This document shows positions 1 through 12,337 of a stretch of 64,000 nt of DNA, piece after piece. Source of the DNA: Ascidia mentula (lineage: Eukaryota; Chordata; Ascidiacea; Phlebobranchia; Ascidiidae); the NCBI GenBank assembly GCA_947561715.1, contig OX387197.1, positions 26,066,266 through 26,130,265 on the forward strand. Direction: 5' to 3'. Position 1 is the stretch's first letter; every line of letters starts with the position of its first letter. The notes beneath the pieces were generated by a model. It did not search any database, was not told where the DNA came from, and saw nothing but the letters and a program-made list of their open reading frames with translations. Made by a program: the position numbers and the translations under genes.

Positions 1-94
1 CACACTATCACTCTGATAAATCTTACAAAAGTATTTGCGGCTTCAGTTAGAAGCATATTTGCATTATATAACATGACCATTAACCGTACCTAAT

Positions 95-1235
95 TTGAAT
101 CCTCCCCAATTTACAGAAGAGACAACAACAAAAGCTGAAACAACAACAAAAGTTGCAGCAATAGCTACAGCAACAGCGTCAGATGTCCTACTGAAGCACT
201 CAACAGAAGTAGAAAACAGAAATACAGCACAAACCCAAGGTAAACGTAGAACAGGAAACAACAAATATTGGATTTGGTGTAACGATTGCAAAAACAGAGA
301 TATTGCTTTTCCAAAGTAAACTACACACATTTTGTTTAAATTTGAATGAAATGTGGGACATATGTAACTAAAAGACGATATTTTATTTTTCTGTGATATT
401 TTTCAGCTATTAGTGGGCTAATTTACTGGAAAACGCTGGCCATCATTGGTTGGGTGATTGCTGGTGTTTCCGTAACTGTGACCTTGTGCATTACTATCTT
501 CTGCGTAACATCACAAAAATCCAATAGAAGGTAATTAATTGGAAGGCTAACTGTGTCGTTTTGTATGGTGTCAGTTACGTAATGGTGACAAATTTATACA
601 CGGTGCTACATTAAAACAACTTTGACAAACTTGCGATTAACTCCTTCACACAGCATGTTATATTTGCAGACCCGTCCTTTCCGAGGAATCCAAAAGACAG
701 ACAGGCATGTTTTATATAAGTTTTTTATTATAATTGAAGTGGGTTTGAGGATAAATGTTAAAGTTACTCGTGCTCCATGACTTTAACTCATAGTTTGAAA
801 CCAGGAAACCAGTTTGCCATTAATCATCATTGATCATCATGGTGTTTAAGCTTTATAAAAAATATATATCTGTTACAAATGTTGATTACAACGGATTTCT
901 GGTGGAATACTTTTGCGCGGAAGGTACGGTTCACCAATCGCGCGAAACAATGGCAAAGTTCGTGTTTCAGTTTCGCAGTGAAAGCTTCAAAACATTTCCA
1001 GGCACCTACTATACGTTAGAATCATTTTGATGAATCGCTTTGCCACTTTAAACAACAAGGAATGAATTATCCATATCAGCTTTAATCTATTGCCTTTTTG
1101 CAATTGTTAGGTAGCCAAAAAGCCCAACATGCAAGGACACACCAACCAACCAACGAGCAGTTTCAACAACCACATTACGTGAACTCTCCAAGAACCGTGC
1201 ACTACCAAAACGACACTGATTATGTTAACTTTTAA
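95..1235 (+). CDS. 3' half of an MRH-type receptor (stalk, TM, tyrosine tail), copy A
   Basis: Four exons: stalk about 95-239, TM 407-530, linker 670-704, tail 1111-1235 (TAA). The stalk is Thr-rich with an ETTTK repeat. The TM exon encodes a hydrophobic helix followed by SNRR. The tail carries HYVN and ends DYVNF. Splice phases run 1-1, 1-2, 2-1, and the linker donor is GC (705-706). It is a close paralogue of the 3' half of the gene at 15009-18398, so the missing N-terminal part should be an MRH head lying before the window. Compared with that paralogue, the stretch holding the stalk exon's acceptor is missing here; a cryptic acceptor ending at 116 would keep the phase, so the gene may or may not be live. 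pYxN motifs are typical docking sites for Grb2-class SH2 domains (family knowledge). No promoter or start is visible. Confidence 0.7.
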
Positions 1236-2022
1236 TTAGATAAGGTTTCCATTGTACTCGGTTGAATAGTCGTATAAACCTGCCATAGTCAAAGTGTCAT
1301 AATTTGAGCCTCCCAAAATACATAACTTTACAGAAATAGCTGGTGTTTCAAAATGGAATCCTCCAATATTTTTGTGTTGTTTTGCCAAACTTTATGCAAC
1401 TAAAGTGACCTTTGTATGGCCTTGGTTGGTATTTTAAATGAGAATTGTAACCCTTACTTTGTAAATATCTTGTAGAATGTTTCTTGCAATATTTATTGAA
1501 TGAAATATTCTCTGTAAAGACCCTTCTGCTTCTGCAACTTTTATTCCGCAAAAAAGGTTTTCCTGAAACATTTTCTTGGATGCATTGTACTGTGGTATCG
1601 TGGCCTCATAGCATTTATTGCAAGAATGTCGTTTATCCTGGTGTTATTTTGACTGAAAAAGTGTTCGTAGTTATGTTTCCCGTAATACAACAGGTAAAGC
1701 GAAAAAATTACTTTCGTTATATTATCGCGTTGTGACACTGACGCTTTGGAAAGGAATTACGTAAAACAGGAGAAAGGGTTTTTCCCGAGCACGTCATTAA
1801 CGGATTTGTGTCGATGATGTGTTACCTGGGAAAAGTGAAAGATGACGTGACTACAGGGTTAAACCACGACGTTTAACGTTGTTTGTAATCAAGCAGTATG
1901 GGTTATACGAAACGTTGGCTAATAAACAAAATCAGCACATTGATTTTACCGTAACATAAACCTTCGTTTTAAATGAACCTGTTTAGAACTTAGATTCGAT
2001 ATTTGTTTTAACATCATAAACG
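1236..2022. repeat. Duplicated spacer downstream of MRH receptor copy A
   Basis: Non-coding. Roughly 1240-1860 matches spacers after the other MRH tails (12939-14100 and 18399-19410). Relative to 12939-14100 it lacks several hundred bases between about 1560 and the part matching 13835. The block around 1735-1790 recurs near 13990, 19325 and, inverted, near 7950-8050. No gene is seen here; unrecognised 5' exons of the next gene could lie between 1860 and 2022. Confidence 0.7.
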
Positions 2023-5000
2023 TTGGCTTCATACGTTCCAAGGTTCAACAACATAAAGAATGTGGTCGATTTAATTTTCACAAGCGACAAGGAGACACGT
2101 AAAGATTTCTATCCTTCACTGTGCAACGGGTTGAACAGACCCTTGTTTGCGGTTTACAGAAGAGTGAAGCGAATGTATGACAAAAGAAACTATAAAGGAA
2201 AGTGAGTAAAACTTTTGGAAACATTTTATTTGTAGGTTTCTCATCAATAAACTTCCAACAATAATTTAGAAATGTTTTTTTAGCAATCTTACTTGTGTTT
2301 ATTTTAATTGATGGATATGTATTGCTTTGTCTTGGTATTTGTGAAATAAATTTGCAAATCACGGATACTAGAAAAGTAACAGACAACCATAATGCGTGCA
2401 TCACACTTGTTGGTATGGCAACGCAATAAAAGGTGTCCCGTTTGTCAGATACTCTGAAGAGGAGGTTAACAAACTGAAGGAGTTGCGGAAAATGTACGGG
2501 CACGATTGGTCGGTTATTGGACAGGAACTCGGTCGTAGTTCGGATTCAGTTAAAGACCGATGTCGTCTGATCAAAGACGATCTAACTACAGGTTAGGAAT
2601 ATCCATTTTTTGTTTCGTCACAAACGCGCTTTGTTAGCTTTCGTTTTTTTTTGCTAAAGTAACTGTGGTTGAGATTGGTGACTTTGTGGTGGCATGTAAC
2701 ACAGAAAATATTGTGACCGCCTCAATTACAATTCCGTTTAGTAGGCTTCGCTTGTCCGGGACATTTCGTGGGCCACCTTCAGTTTGACTGAATTGAAGCT
2801 CGCGCGAGTCTGATGCTAATCTAGAACGAAATCGCTCACAGATCGATAACCTTAATATCTTTGTCCACGGTGTTCGTGAAATTAGCGAAAATTTCGTCGG
2901 TTCTTCATACTTTCCGATATCCAATAACCGGCAATACTGTGGTAATCCTAATGAAAGTTCTTGACTTTCTCTTTTTGTGCGATTTACTAACCAGGGATGG
3001 GCGAACGTATTGTAAACTCGCATTCCAGAAATAGGTTGGCCACTGGGTCACGTGAGTAAAAATGCACAAACAGTTTTGACGCAAGTTCGTGAACTGCCCC
3101 GTTTACAATAATTCACAACAATTTAGTGTAAACGTTGCAACCGTAAAAAAACAGGCAATGAAAAAATTTAATTTAACTGTTGTGTAAACACCGTTCTGAA
3201 TCGCCATCAGTTTACACCAATTCCGGACGGGTCAGACTGAATAACGCAAGGAACCAGATTGGTCCGCGGACCGTAGCTTGCCCCTGTGTGCTATAAACGC
3301 GTGAAATATTGCTGTGTTCAGGTCGTTGGACGTCTATGGAGGAGAGCAAGCTTGACTTTGCTGTTCACGCCGTCACCAACACCAGCTTAGGCGAATCTGT
3401 TACTGACGGTGTTTCCTGGCCCCTGGTCGCAGAAATTGTAAGTATTTGACCACATAATCAGCTTTACGGTAGACCTACACCAAAGCTAGAAACCATCTGT
3501 GCTTATCTCTATATAGATGCCGCCAGTTTTGTCATTTAAAAGCTCTAATAAGTTACATAATTGAATATACATGGTCGAAAGACATGTGACTGGAATTTTG
3601 CCGGTTTTCACAAAGTTCAATTCTTTTCACATTAAATGAATTTCTTTCCAGTATTGAGCGAATACTTTTACACCATTTTCTTTGCACTTTAGTTTAGGTT
3701 TTTGTAAAATCACAGGACCGGAAAAGCTGTTAGAAATTTTAATTACTCCGCAATTGCAGAACGAACAACTGACTTAGAATAAACTGAGTGTAACAGTGAG
3801 CTGTACGACCATGAACTGATATTAACTTTCTCAGGTGAAAACACGCACTGAGAAGCAATGCCGGACTAAATGGTTGAATTACTTGAACTGGAAGCGAATG
3901 CAGGGAGACCCGTGGACGAAGAACGATGACAAACTTCTCGTGGCAAAGTACGTTATTGGTTGAGACGATTTTGTTATGATTTAGAGGCAATACTTTATTG
4001 TAACTGGTGTATTGACCCCGCATGTACTACCAGCCTTTTGGGAATCACTGCTTTACATCATGGCAAAAAAACACATTTTCAACCGCTTGTGTCGAAAACG
4101 CGTATACGTTTCCTTAGAAAGGTTTTGATCGTTCATCACTGTTTACGTTAAAACTTATATACGAGATATTTGTTCGCAGAATATCTGATACCGACGTTGG
4201 AGAGGAGAATGAGGTGGATTGGTCGGGCATGTGTGGGGATTGGAAAAGCGCACGATCTCCACAGTGGCTTCGACTCAAGTGGAACGGATTAAAAAAGTTG
4301 ATGCCGGAAAACGAGTCGGAAAATTTCACTTTTAAAGGTAAGTTACAGTCAGTTCAAGAATTTCTTGTTGGTTGCTATAACGTATACAAATTGACGCTGA
4401 TTAAATTTTGTTGGGGTTCTGTCTTGCTACGTCGCATTTAGAACGAAGCAATAGAAAATCTTTAAATCCGTGATCTAATCTGTTTGTAGCTTGTGAGTTG
4501 GTTTTGCATCGAAATTTAAAACGTAATAACTTGACGTCATCGTTTTATGTCTATTAGAGACTGTGACGTATCTTAAAAATCACTTCTCCGCTTCGAATCC
4601 AACCAGAACATGGGAAAAAACGAAAAAACCTTCCTCCGATCGTCTGAAGCAAATCCACGGGAAGCAACACAAAATTAGTGCCGCAGATTTGCGTAAGTTC
4701 GAGATTTGCATCAAGATGAATGGCCAACTTTATGTTTTCTAAATTATTGCTGAATGCTGCCGGGCATGTTTTCTTGCTGCAATACGGATACTGATGAAGG
4801 CTGCTGCATGGTGGCCGAAACGTTGTTACAGTGAAATGGATGTTTTCCGTTACAATCCCTGGACAAAAATTTGATGCAAATAGATTCCATGCTAAATAAG
4901 ATTTTTCCATTTTTATTTCAATTACTTGCATCCCACGGTTCGATAAACGCGAGTCCGTTTTAAGATTTCAACGGATTTGAAACGTAAAAATGTAGCATCT

Positions 5001-6713
5001 TCTTTGATAAAACTTCGCACGAAAAAAGCACATCCCTATTTAACAAAATATACACGTTAAAAAGTACAGACAAAAACGTGTTTTAATTTTCGAATTGATT
5101 TACAAGAAAGATTAATTCCTTTGCGCTTTGTGGTCTGGATGGCACGCAAACATGTTCTACTGATTGTAAGCTTGCAATAAACCTTGATCAACAACTTGGG
5201 TGATTTTGAGTTAATTTAACCGTGAAATTGTACAGGAGCACTTCGTAGCAATGGAGTCCACATTCTGAGCAAAGAGGAACTTGAACAAGACGACAGTGGG
5301 AACATCACCACCAGCGTGATCAGCCAATCGGAAGACACTACGTCAGCGCCACTCTTCATACAAACCAACGACCCCGACCACTTGGTGTCGCAAGAGCTCC
5401 TTGAATCGTCCACGAATGTGGGGAGTCCCCATGACAGATTTCGTCTTCTCTCGGTAAAGTATGACGTCACGTCGTGTGTTTTCAAATTAACGGCGATTTG
5501 TGGAACTCCATATGCGACCCATGTGTATTGGAGTCGATACGTTGTTTTTATATCCGTTTTTTCCCTTTTGTCCGAGTCGGGAGAGTGTTTTATTGGGTAA
5601 TGAAACGCAATGAAATGTTGGGTTTGGAAATAAGACCAGGCCTACTTGCACGTAGCTTGTTGTTAATTGATATTTGCACTCAAGTCTGCTACGTCGGCTG
5701 CTTTCTGTTCAACAATTTCCTGTTGTTTATACAACATGTCGCTGTTTAAATTAAGCTTAGGATCCAGTCATTCCACCTTCTATTTAAAATTTTGGCGACA
5801 AAAAACAGCCCAATTCCTTCATTCGTTGATGATGTTTTAATTCAATGATTTTCTAAACAACTTGTGTGTGTTTCAGGATGCAAACGACGGGAGCAACAAA
5901 CCTCAATTTAACGAATGTGAGTCTTTGTTATAGAAAATTGTTCATTGCAAACCATCATTGATGTCACTGAAATTCTGTCAGTTTGTGTCTGTCATTAATT
6001 AGATTTTGATAACTGTCGTCTGACTTATTCAACCGTTTGCTAACTTTATGAAATGGCCGGATAGTTTGGAAACACACGTCAAGATATGAAGAACTCCAAC
6101 TAAATAATTATGACTAGATAATTAGGATCATTTTATTTTCCTTTCTATTCGGCAGCTCTCATATGCGATGGAGGTGGGAGCCAACTTCCTCTTGGAACTT
6201 ACAGAATTACCTCCACCTCATCCGATGGAATTTACATCATACAAGCGGCAGATACATCGTCCAGTGACGTAAGTACAATACATACAGTGTGTAGGATACA
6301 GGTCGGTAATGTTAAGAGTGAATATCCCGGGTCAAATCAGTAGCGGTTTAATTGACTTTTTCCGCTTGGCCATGTGTTGACCTTCACACGTCCTCGTGCA
6401 AACAAAGTTGTTCTTATGTTCCAATAAGGAAGCCTAAACATTCGTAGGTATGTAAAAACTTAATTTGACTTTCAACGTTTAGTGTTTACGTCATCTCAGA
6501 TTATTTTGTTGCCATGTTTTAAATAAATTTTTTAACAAGCAACCACATATTAATTATGGCCGTCGAACTTATCCCACGGAAGCAGAATTTCTGTTCTCAC
6601 TGAAAACTTAGATATTCTTCGTTTACTCTGGGCTGCAGACACCAGTCGTTAGCGTGAACACTTTGCTGGAACCACACAAAAACCACAACCTTGCCACAAT
6701 TTATCTCGACTAA
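2023..6713 (+). CDS. DMTF1-like Myb-repeat transcription factor, 5' exon(s) not found
   Basis: Ten exons splice in frame: about 2023/2042-2201, 2449-2591, 3322-3437, 3835-3947, 4180-4337, 4558-4692, 5236-5453, 5877-5916, 6156-6268, 6639-6713 (TAA 6711-6713). The central part is a set of Myb/SANT repeats with spaced tryptophans: [18 protein letters not shown], then [33 protein letters not shown], then [27 protein letters not shown]. The KQCRTKW and RSPQWLR signatures are those of the cyclin-D-binding Myb-like factor DMTF1 and its relatives (nuclear DNA binding). The C-terminal region is acidic and Ser/Thr-rich. The visible protein is about 425 residues, shorter than vertebrate DMTF1. The first exon's acceptor is unclear (candidate near 2041) and no initiator ATG was found, so the N-terminus is incomplete. 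It is the only non-receptor cellular gene in the window. Confidence 0.8.
4791..4824 (+). other. Hammerhead-ribozyme-like core in a DMTF1-like intron
   Basis: CTGATGA at 4791-4797, a GGC/GCC stem (4799-4801 with 4814-4816) and GAAACGTT at 4817-4824 reproduce the order CUGANGA, stem II, GAAA, UH of a hammerhead core with a minimal stem III. Such cores are known in the terminal parts of Penelope-like elements. This is probably a relic of one in the intron between exons 4558-4692 and 5236-5453. Stem I pairing is weak. Confidence 0.4.
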
Positions 6714-9030
6714 ATCTGCAAATTCCTCACCAACAGGAAGTGACGTTAACGACTGATGACGATCGTTCCATAATTCATATCAGCATGTTACCATTGTTCC
6801 TCAACTATTTAAACTATAAGTGATGGTGAACAAGGTGGTTCAAAATAATTCAGCAATTACATGTTTATGCCAAAAAACTTTTCGCCATGTTTCATCGGTA
6901 TCTGCAGTGACGTCATATGTAATGACGTATATATTTTTCCAGTTTATTTAACGGAGTCTTCAGACATTCCCGTGTTAGGAAGTGTGGCTCATGACGTCAC
7001 AATCGGATCTCCTGGTCACAACGATTCAAACTCGTGTTGTTTACAAGAGGAATTAAGCCCGCTTGCAGGTTGGTCAATTTTACACGAGGAATTAAGCCCG
7101 CTTGCAGGTTGGTCAATTTTACACGTTGGTACCCTAAGTTGAAGTGGCTGCCCAAGTGCAGTTCACCACATACAGTAAACCCCGGTTTAACCTCGTTCTG
7201 ATTTGGAATCCTTTCTGCCCAAGACATCCTTGTGACTTGCAGACGAAAATTCACAAGTGTTGGCAACGTTTCGCACTACTTACAGTAAGCGCTGGAGGGT
7301 ACACCAGACAATTGACTATGACGTCATACGGGCATTGATAATTGGGGTTATTTTGTCAATGGAGTGATTGCCATGTTATTTCCTCGCGTCTTTCCTCCCA
7401 ACAATGCTGTTCACGCCTTGCGTTAGTTATTTTCTACAGTCGAATTCGTTACCTAATATGAATTATACGGTTTCACAAACACATCCGGTAACCTGCACTT
7501 ACGTCTGTTGTGTGACACACCAGTGCAGTAATAACCAATATATACATGGGTACAAGGTTTTTTAGTTTACGTTTGTGCGATTGCGGCAATCGAATTAGGA
7601 TGCAAAGCAAGCAGCTGCAAATCATTTGCTTTCTCAATTTGATCCGAATTCAGAATCTGAAATAATTAAGCCGGTTTACCCTAAAAAAATGTTGTAAATC
7701 CAGCCAAATTAGGCAAATATCCGGATTAGCCGAATTTAGTAAATTTGTTGTGTTAGCTTCTTGCGACATTACGACTAAAAGTGTTCATAAAACTTATAGA
7801 TCTTCCACTTATAATTGTATTTGGTCTCACAGGTTTGTTGAATTAAACGTCTTATGAAGGTTTCTAGGGTGGCCTTGGTTATTGTAAGGTTACCATGTAT
7901 TATTATTTCATGTAGCTGAAAAGTAAATTCTGTTTTTTGTGCAGAAAACCTCCTGTGACGTGTCGGGGAAAACCCTTTCTCCAGTTTCTCAAGTTTACCT
8001 TCTCTTCATCATGACGTAACTACTTCCCGAAGCGTCAGTGTGCTTTGTGATGCAATAATGTCAATTGTTTTTTCAATTATTTGTTTGTTTTTTGTCATCC
8101 TTGAACAAAATGATATTTGTGCGCCCGTACATTGACGTAATAATTAAGGGTGTGAACTTGGCGAATTGTTTTGCTTCAAAGTCTGCAAAAGTTGTGAACG
8201 TTTTCCAACAATATCAAAGCCGTCCATCACAGTAAGGTAACCGAGTCTGTTCGTTTGGCTGCAGCCTCCAATCTGGAATATTTCCTCCACGTCTTTCCTC
8301 CCAACAAACGTTTTCGGTTTCTTTGAAAGTAACAAAGTTTGGTATCCCAATGAACAATGGGTGTACTGTGACGTAATAATGACGCGCATAAGTTTGCAGT
8401 ATCAGGCCAGGAAGCTATACAAAGAGCTAGTATATGACAGCAAAGCTTTTTGATGCGATGCAGTACAATGCCTGGTGTTGAGAGGTTTATAACGTTAGTT
8501 AAAGTGATTTTTTACTATATGCTGTAAGACTGAACTGGATTAATTAAATTGCTTTTCCAATACAGATTAAGTTAATAGATGCCAGGGTATTATTGCCAAG
8601 CATAATGCTAATCTATATTTATGTAAAAAGCATTTAATGTAGATTTTCGATTCAATTAGTTTTCCATCGTGGTGCAGTTACATTAAATAAAAAGTGTCGT
8701 TTCCACCAAGTTCAGATTTGGGTCTAAATAATAAAGTTAAACCACCTCAAAACAAAGCAATAAACAATTCGCATATGTACGAGACGGAATAATTTTGTTG
8801 GTTTCCTCTACGGATAGCCATGGATGTGGTGGTAATTTCATAGGTGCCGGGGCGCTGTGAAATGAAAACTCAAAAAGTTGTATGACAGAATAATCTTGCT
8901 GATGGCCGATGACTTGCACTATACAAAATTTTCGAAATACAAAATAAAGACGGTCTGACGATCCTAATTTCCAAACACCCACTCATTTTGATCCGACATA
9001 ATTTTTTTTTTTTGCAAAACTCTACTATCG
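6714..9030. other. Spacer between the DMTF1-like gene and the first CTLD receptor
   Basis: Contains the 39-bp tandem repeat at 7047-7124, an inverted copy of an MRH spacer block at about 7950-8050, and at 8270-8600 a direct copy of the sequence that precedes MRH exons at about 14630-14890. The open frame at 6861-7142 does not fit the phase of the preceding gene. No other gene was recognised. Confidence 0.6.
7047..7124. repeat. 39-bp perfect tandem duplication
   Basis: The unit at 7047-7085, beginning GAGGAATTAAGCCCG and ending TTTTACAC, is repeated exactly at 7086-7124. Confidence 0.95.
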
Positions 9031-9046
9031 ACATTTTGTTTTGCAG
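9031..9046 (+). promoter_or_regulatory. Splice acceptor just upstream of a start codon, possible trans-splice site
   Basis: A pyrimidine-rich tract ending TTTTGCAG (AG at 9045-9046) lies 11 nt before the ATG at 9058. With no upstream coding exon needed, this is what a spliced-leader acceptor looks like in tunicates. A small 5' UTR exon is the alternative. Confidence 0.4.
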
Positions 9047-9057
9047 CATTACAAAGT

Positions 9058-10934
9058 ATGAATTTACTTTTCGTGTTGTACTTAACACTACTGCCTGTTG
9101 TCTTCTCCCAAACTTGGCACAAGCATGGGACGAGGGAGTATTTGATTGGGTCAAGGGCGAATAAAGTCAACAATTATTCTGAAGCAGAAACTGCATGTCA
9201 AGGATGGAACGCTCATGTAGCCAACGTCAAAACAAACGATATTTTTCATTTTTTAGTGGCTAAGATTGGAAATCTCACTGGTAAGTCTTTTGTCTGGAGT
9301 AAACTCACAATTGTAATGCAAACTAATCACTATTTCTTTTAATGTATTGAATAACTCTGGTTTGTAATGCTATGATATCAATTACGTGGATCAGTATACT
9401 GATATAGTCCATACAGGTTGTGAGATTCAAAACTGCTTTAAATCATATGTGTACGGTTAAACTAATGTTGTCAAAGTAATCAAGTACTGTCATTTCTTTG
9501 AAGAACGACCCTACTCCTATTTCATTGGAGCGAAACGAAATGGGAGTACATACAACTTTGAGTGGACAGATGGATCTAGAGTTGATAATCCACAGTGGAG
9601 GGTGTGGAGGGTTGGGGGTAGGACAATCAGTGAACCAAACAACGACGGTGGACATGAAGATTGTGTGACAATGGGTTGGAGATGGGAACCCGGAGACTTG
9701 AGGTGGATGGATTATCCATGCACCGAACCAGCTCGATACATTTGTGCAAGGCGGTCAGGTTAGATACTTTGGGTTAAAAACCATAGCCTATGAAATGACA
9801 TGAAAACTTACAACTTGTGAATAGATAGTTTTTTCTGCAAATAAACACTGTTTTCCTGATGACATGTTGTTGCAGCAACGGCAGCTACCACGACGGTTAT
9901 CACTGCAGTGTTAAGCACAAGTACAACAACAACAACCAAGCAAATCACAGGAAGTACCACGTCTGTTGCGATTGAGTTATCCAGCGGGACAAACAAATTG
10001 ACCAAGGAAACAACCGAACTAATTACCACGACCGGTAAACCAACAGACACAGTTGTAACAGTCTTATGCACTAGCACAATAAGTATTTATAAATACTGTT
10101 GAGTATAACCAATTAATCATCCATTTAAATTTTTCATAAACTACACCCAAATACAGTGTTTATTTCCAACCAATATTGTAGCATCCAACAGCACCAACTT
10201 ATCAGCTATCATTGGTTGGACGTTGGCTTGCATTGCAGTGATTGCCCTAATTTGCATGGTTGGATATCATGTGATGAAGCAAAGACGAAAAGCAAGGCAA
10301 GATCGAAATTGTTGTTTGTTCATTATCTGAAGAGTAAACACTGTTTTTAGGGTTGTTGGATTGGAAAATCCCACCGAAGTCACATTTGCAGCAGAGGCAG
10401 GCGAGTAAACAGACTATGGTTCGTTACGCTTTATTTGCATGTTATATAATTATTTGTTAATTTGGACGCATTTTCAAACGGCGATGATCTCGGTGGTCTA
10501 TTATCTAATACACAAGTTATTCTGTTCCCCTTCAGATGTCAATCTGGATAATTGATTGTTCAGTCTGCCGTGTGTGCGATGTTTTTAGACAGCCTGTAAA
10601 CATGCGTTTTTATTCTTTTCCGAGGTTGACTTTACAAGCCGAGTGCACTAAAAAATACACGTCACAAGAAAATCATAAACTCATCAACTTGAAATTAGGT
10701 TTTGCGTTTTTACTTTAATCACTTCTTGTCTCAACATCTGTAGATAACGGACAACCAGACGATGCGTACATTTTGCCACAAGCCATCCCAATGACCAATA
10801 ACCAACCAACACGGCAGAACCATCCTTCCAACCAACCAAACCCAGACATCAACCATTACGAAACCACGCAAGATCCTCAATACGTGAATATTAAAACTAC
10901 TGATGGGAATTCAGAATACATGGATTTCAAGTAA
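9058..10934 (+). CDS. C-type lectin transmembrane receptor with EPN motif and tyrosine tail
   Basis: Six exons: 9058-9280, 9504-9758, 9876-10034, 10182-10296, 10351-10400, 10744-10934 (TAA). A signal peptide ending VVFSQ is followed by a CTLD split over exons 1-2: a first Cys in ETACQG, FYFIGAKR-like WIGL motif (SYFIGAKR), EPN at the mannose-type Ca2+ site, then EDCVTM, WMDYPC and YICA, giving the four canonical cysteines. WMD replaces the usual WND but keeps the Asp. Exon 3 is a Thr-rich stalk, exon 4 a TM helix ending QRRKAR, exon 5 a short linker, exon 6 the tail with DAYILP, NHYETT, QYVN and EYMDF. Two donors are GC (10297 and 10401). All splice phases close. It probably binds glycans outside the cell and signals through phosphotyrosine; this is inference. 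Its tail exon and 3' flank recur inverted at about 63060-63715. Confidence 0.85.
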
Positions 10935-12337
10935 AGTTCCTGAAAACGAAAAACAATTATCACTGCATACTTTCAAAGTTTTAAACATGTTTGTTGATTT
11001 TAATTAAATCATGATTAAAGGGCTTCGATCCTAATAGGTGCAGCTATGTTGTGACTTTGAACGACCTTGTCAGCTAAATAGATGACATAGACATTATTGG
11101 CTCTATTGCTTGTACTTGTCTTGAAATGTTGGTATTGTGTTTTTATGATGTATAGTTCTTTTTTTTTCACGTAAGCCTTTCTTCGCTGCATTTCGTCGAA
11201 CTACTTCCTTATGAGAAGTTCCTCCTTTCCATGTCGTCATCAATTAAGTAAAGTTCAATTGTTACGTAGGAGCCGTGCGGCTTCCTGAAGTATATTATGA
11301 CCCTTAAGACTGGTATTTACTCACTGCAGCACGAATATCAAATTTGCCATTGTGCCCTGGTCCCACCGTCATCTTGAAACAAAAACCTTTGTTCTGTTTG
11401 TTGCGGACGAGTGAATTACGAGAATAAAATGTATTTGGGATTTGTGATGCAAGAACTCGTTTGAAGCAGATCTTGACCTACTTACGATTAATTTCAGGAC
11501 AATCACGTATTTCTTTACCCTGCCAGGCCTGTATAGTTTGATTTATTTTCTGTTTAGTTGATGAAGAAATGTAATAATCCAGTAATAGACCAAATCAACT
11601 CGGAAAACTGTCCTCCGCATTAAACTCATGCGACTGTTGTGCATCTTTGGTCATCGTGATTCACTTGCTGAGTTGAGCAATGGCTTTTATTTCCTACACA
11701 GATTCTCCATACGGTAACTGTGTTATGTGTGGAGTTCTGTACGATCGACACAAAATATGGCCCACATTTGCGTTACATTTAGTTCTGGTTGTTACTTTTG
11801 CTCAACCGCGCGTGAGAATATTAAAACCAAAGCCATTGTAATCACGCTTTCAACGCATTTCCAAGTTGTGATGCCCAACAAAACGACATAGGAAAAAAGA
11901 ACTTTAGGTCAATTTCACAAAGGACAATTTAGTAGGAAATACTTGCTGAGCTGGTGGCAGGTGACAAAATTCTAGCCAGTAGAAGCAGCGACATTTTGGT
12001 TCTGCTATAAACCATGTAATTTGAGCAATCAAGCCATATAGATAACTTATGCAACCAAACTAGCTACGTAAATAAACTTAAATTAAACACAGGTAGTTCC
12101 TTGGTAAATAAGAAATAAGGTCAAATTAAATACAGGTATTTCTTTTGCAATTGATAAACAAAATTTAAATAATCATAATTACTTTCAATTAATCAGTAAA
12201 CAAAGTCAACCTAAACATAAATAACCTATTTAGTGCACTTAGTCAATCCAGCCATATAAATAACTGACGTATTCGACCAAATCGGTAAGCAACTTCAAGT
12301 TGCACAACAACTCCATACAAGGTATCAATATTTTTAG
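10935..12337. other. 3' flank of the CTLD gene and non-coding spacer
   Basis: About 10935-11340 matches, inverted, the right end of the window (about 63060-63518), including a GCCGCACGG-containing block. The rest (about 11340-12300) is AT-rich with no gene recognised. Confidence 0.6.

Noticed and set aside
2634..3023. 129-residue minus-strand open frame
   Set aside because: Lies in an intron of the DMTF1-like gene, has no recognisable domain or splice context.
6861..7142. Open frame that might be the last exon of the DMTF1-like gene
   Set aside because: Spliced at the visible acceptor (6952) in the phase left by the preceding exon it reaches TAA within three codons. The exon at 6639-6713 fits in phase and ends in a stop.
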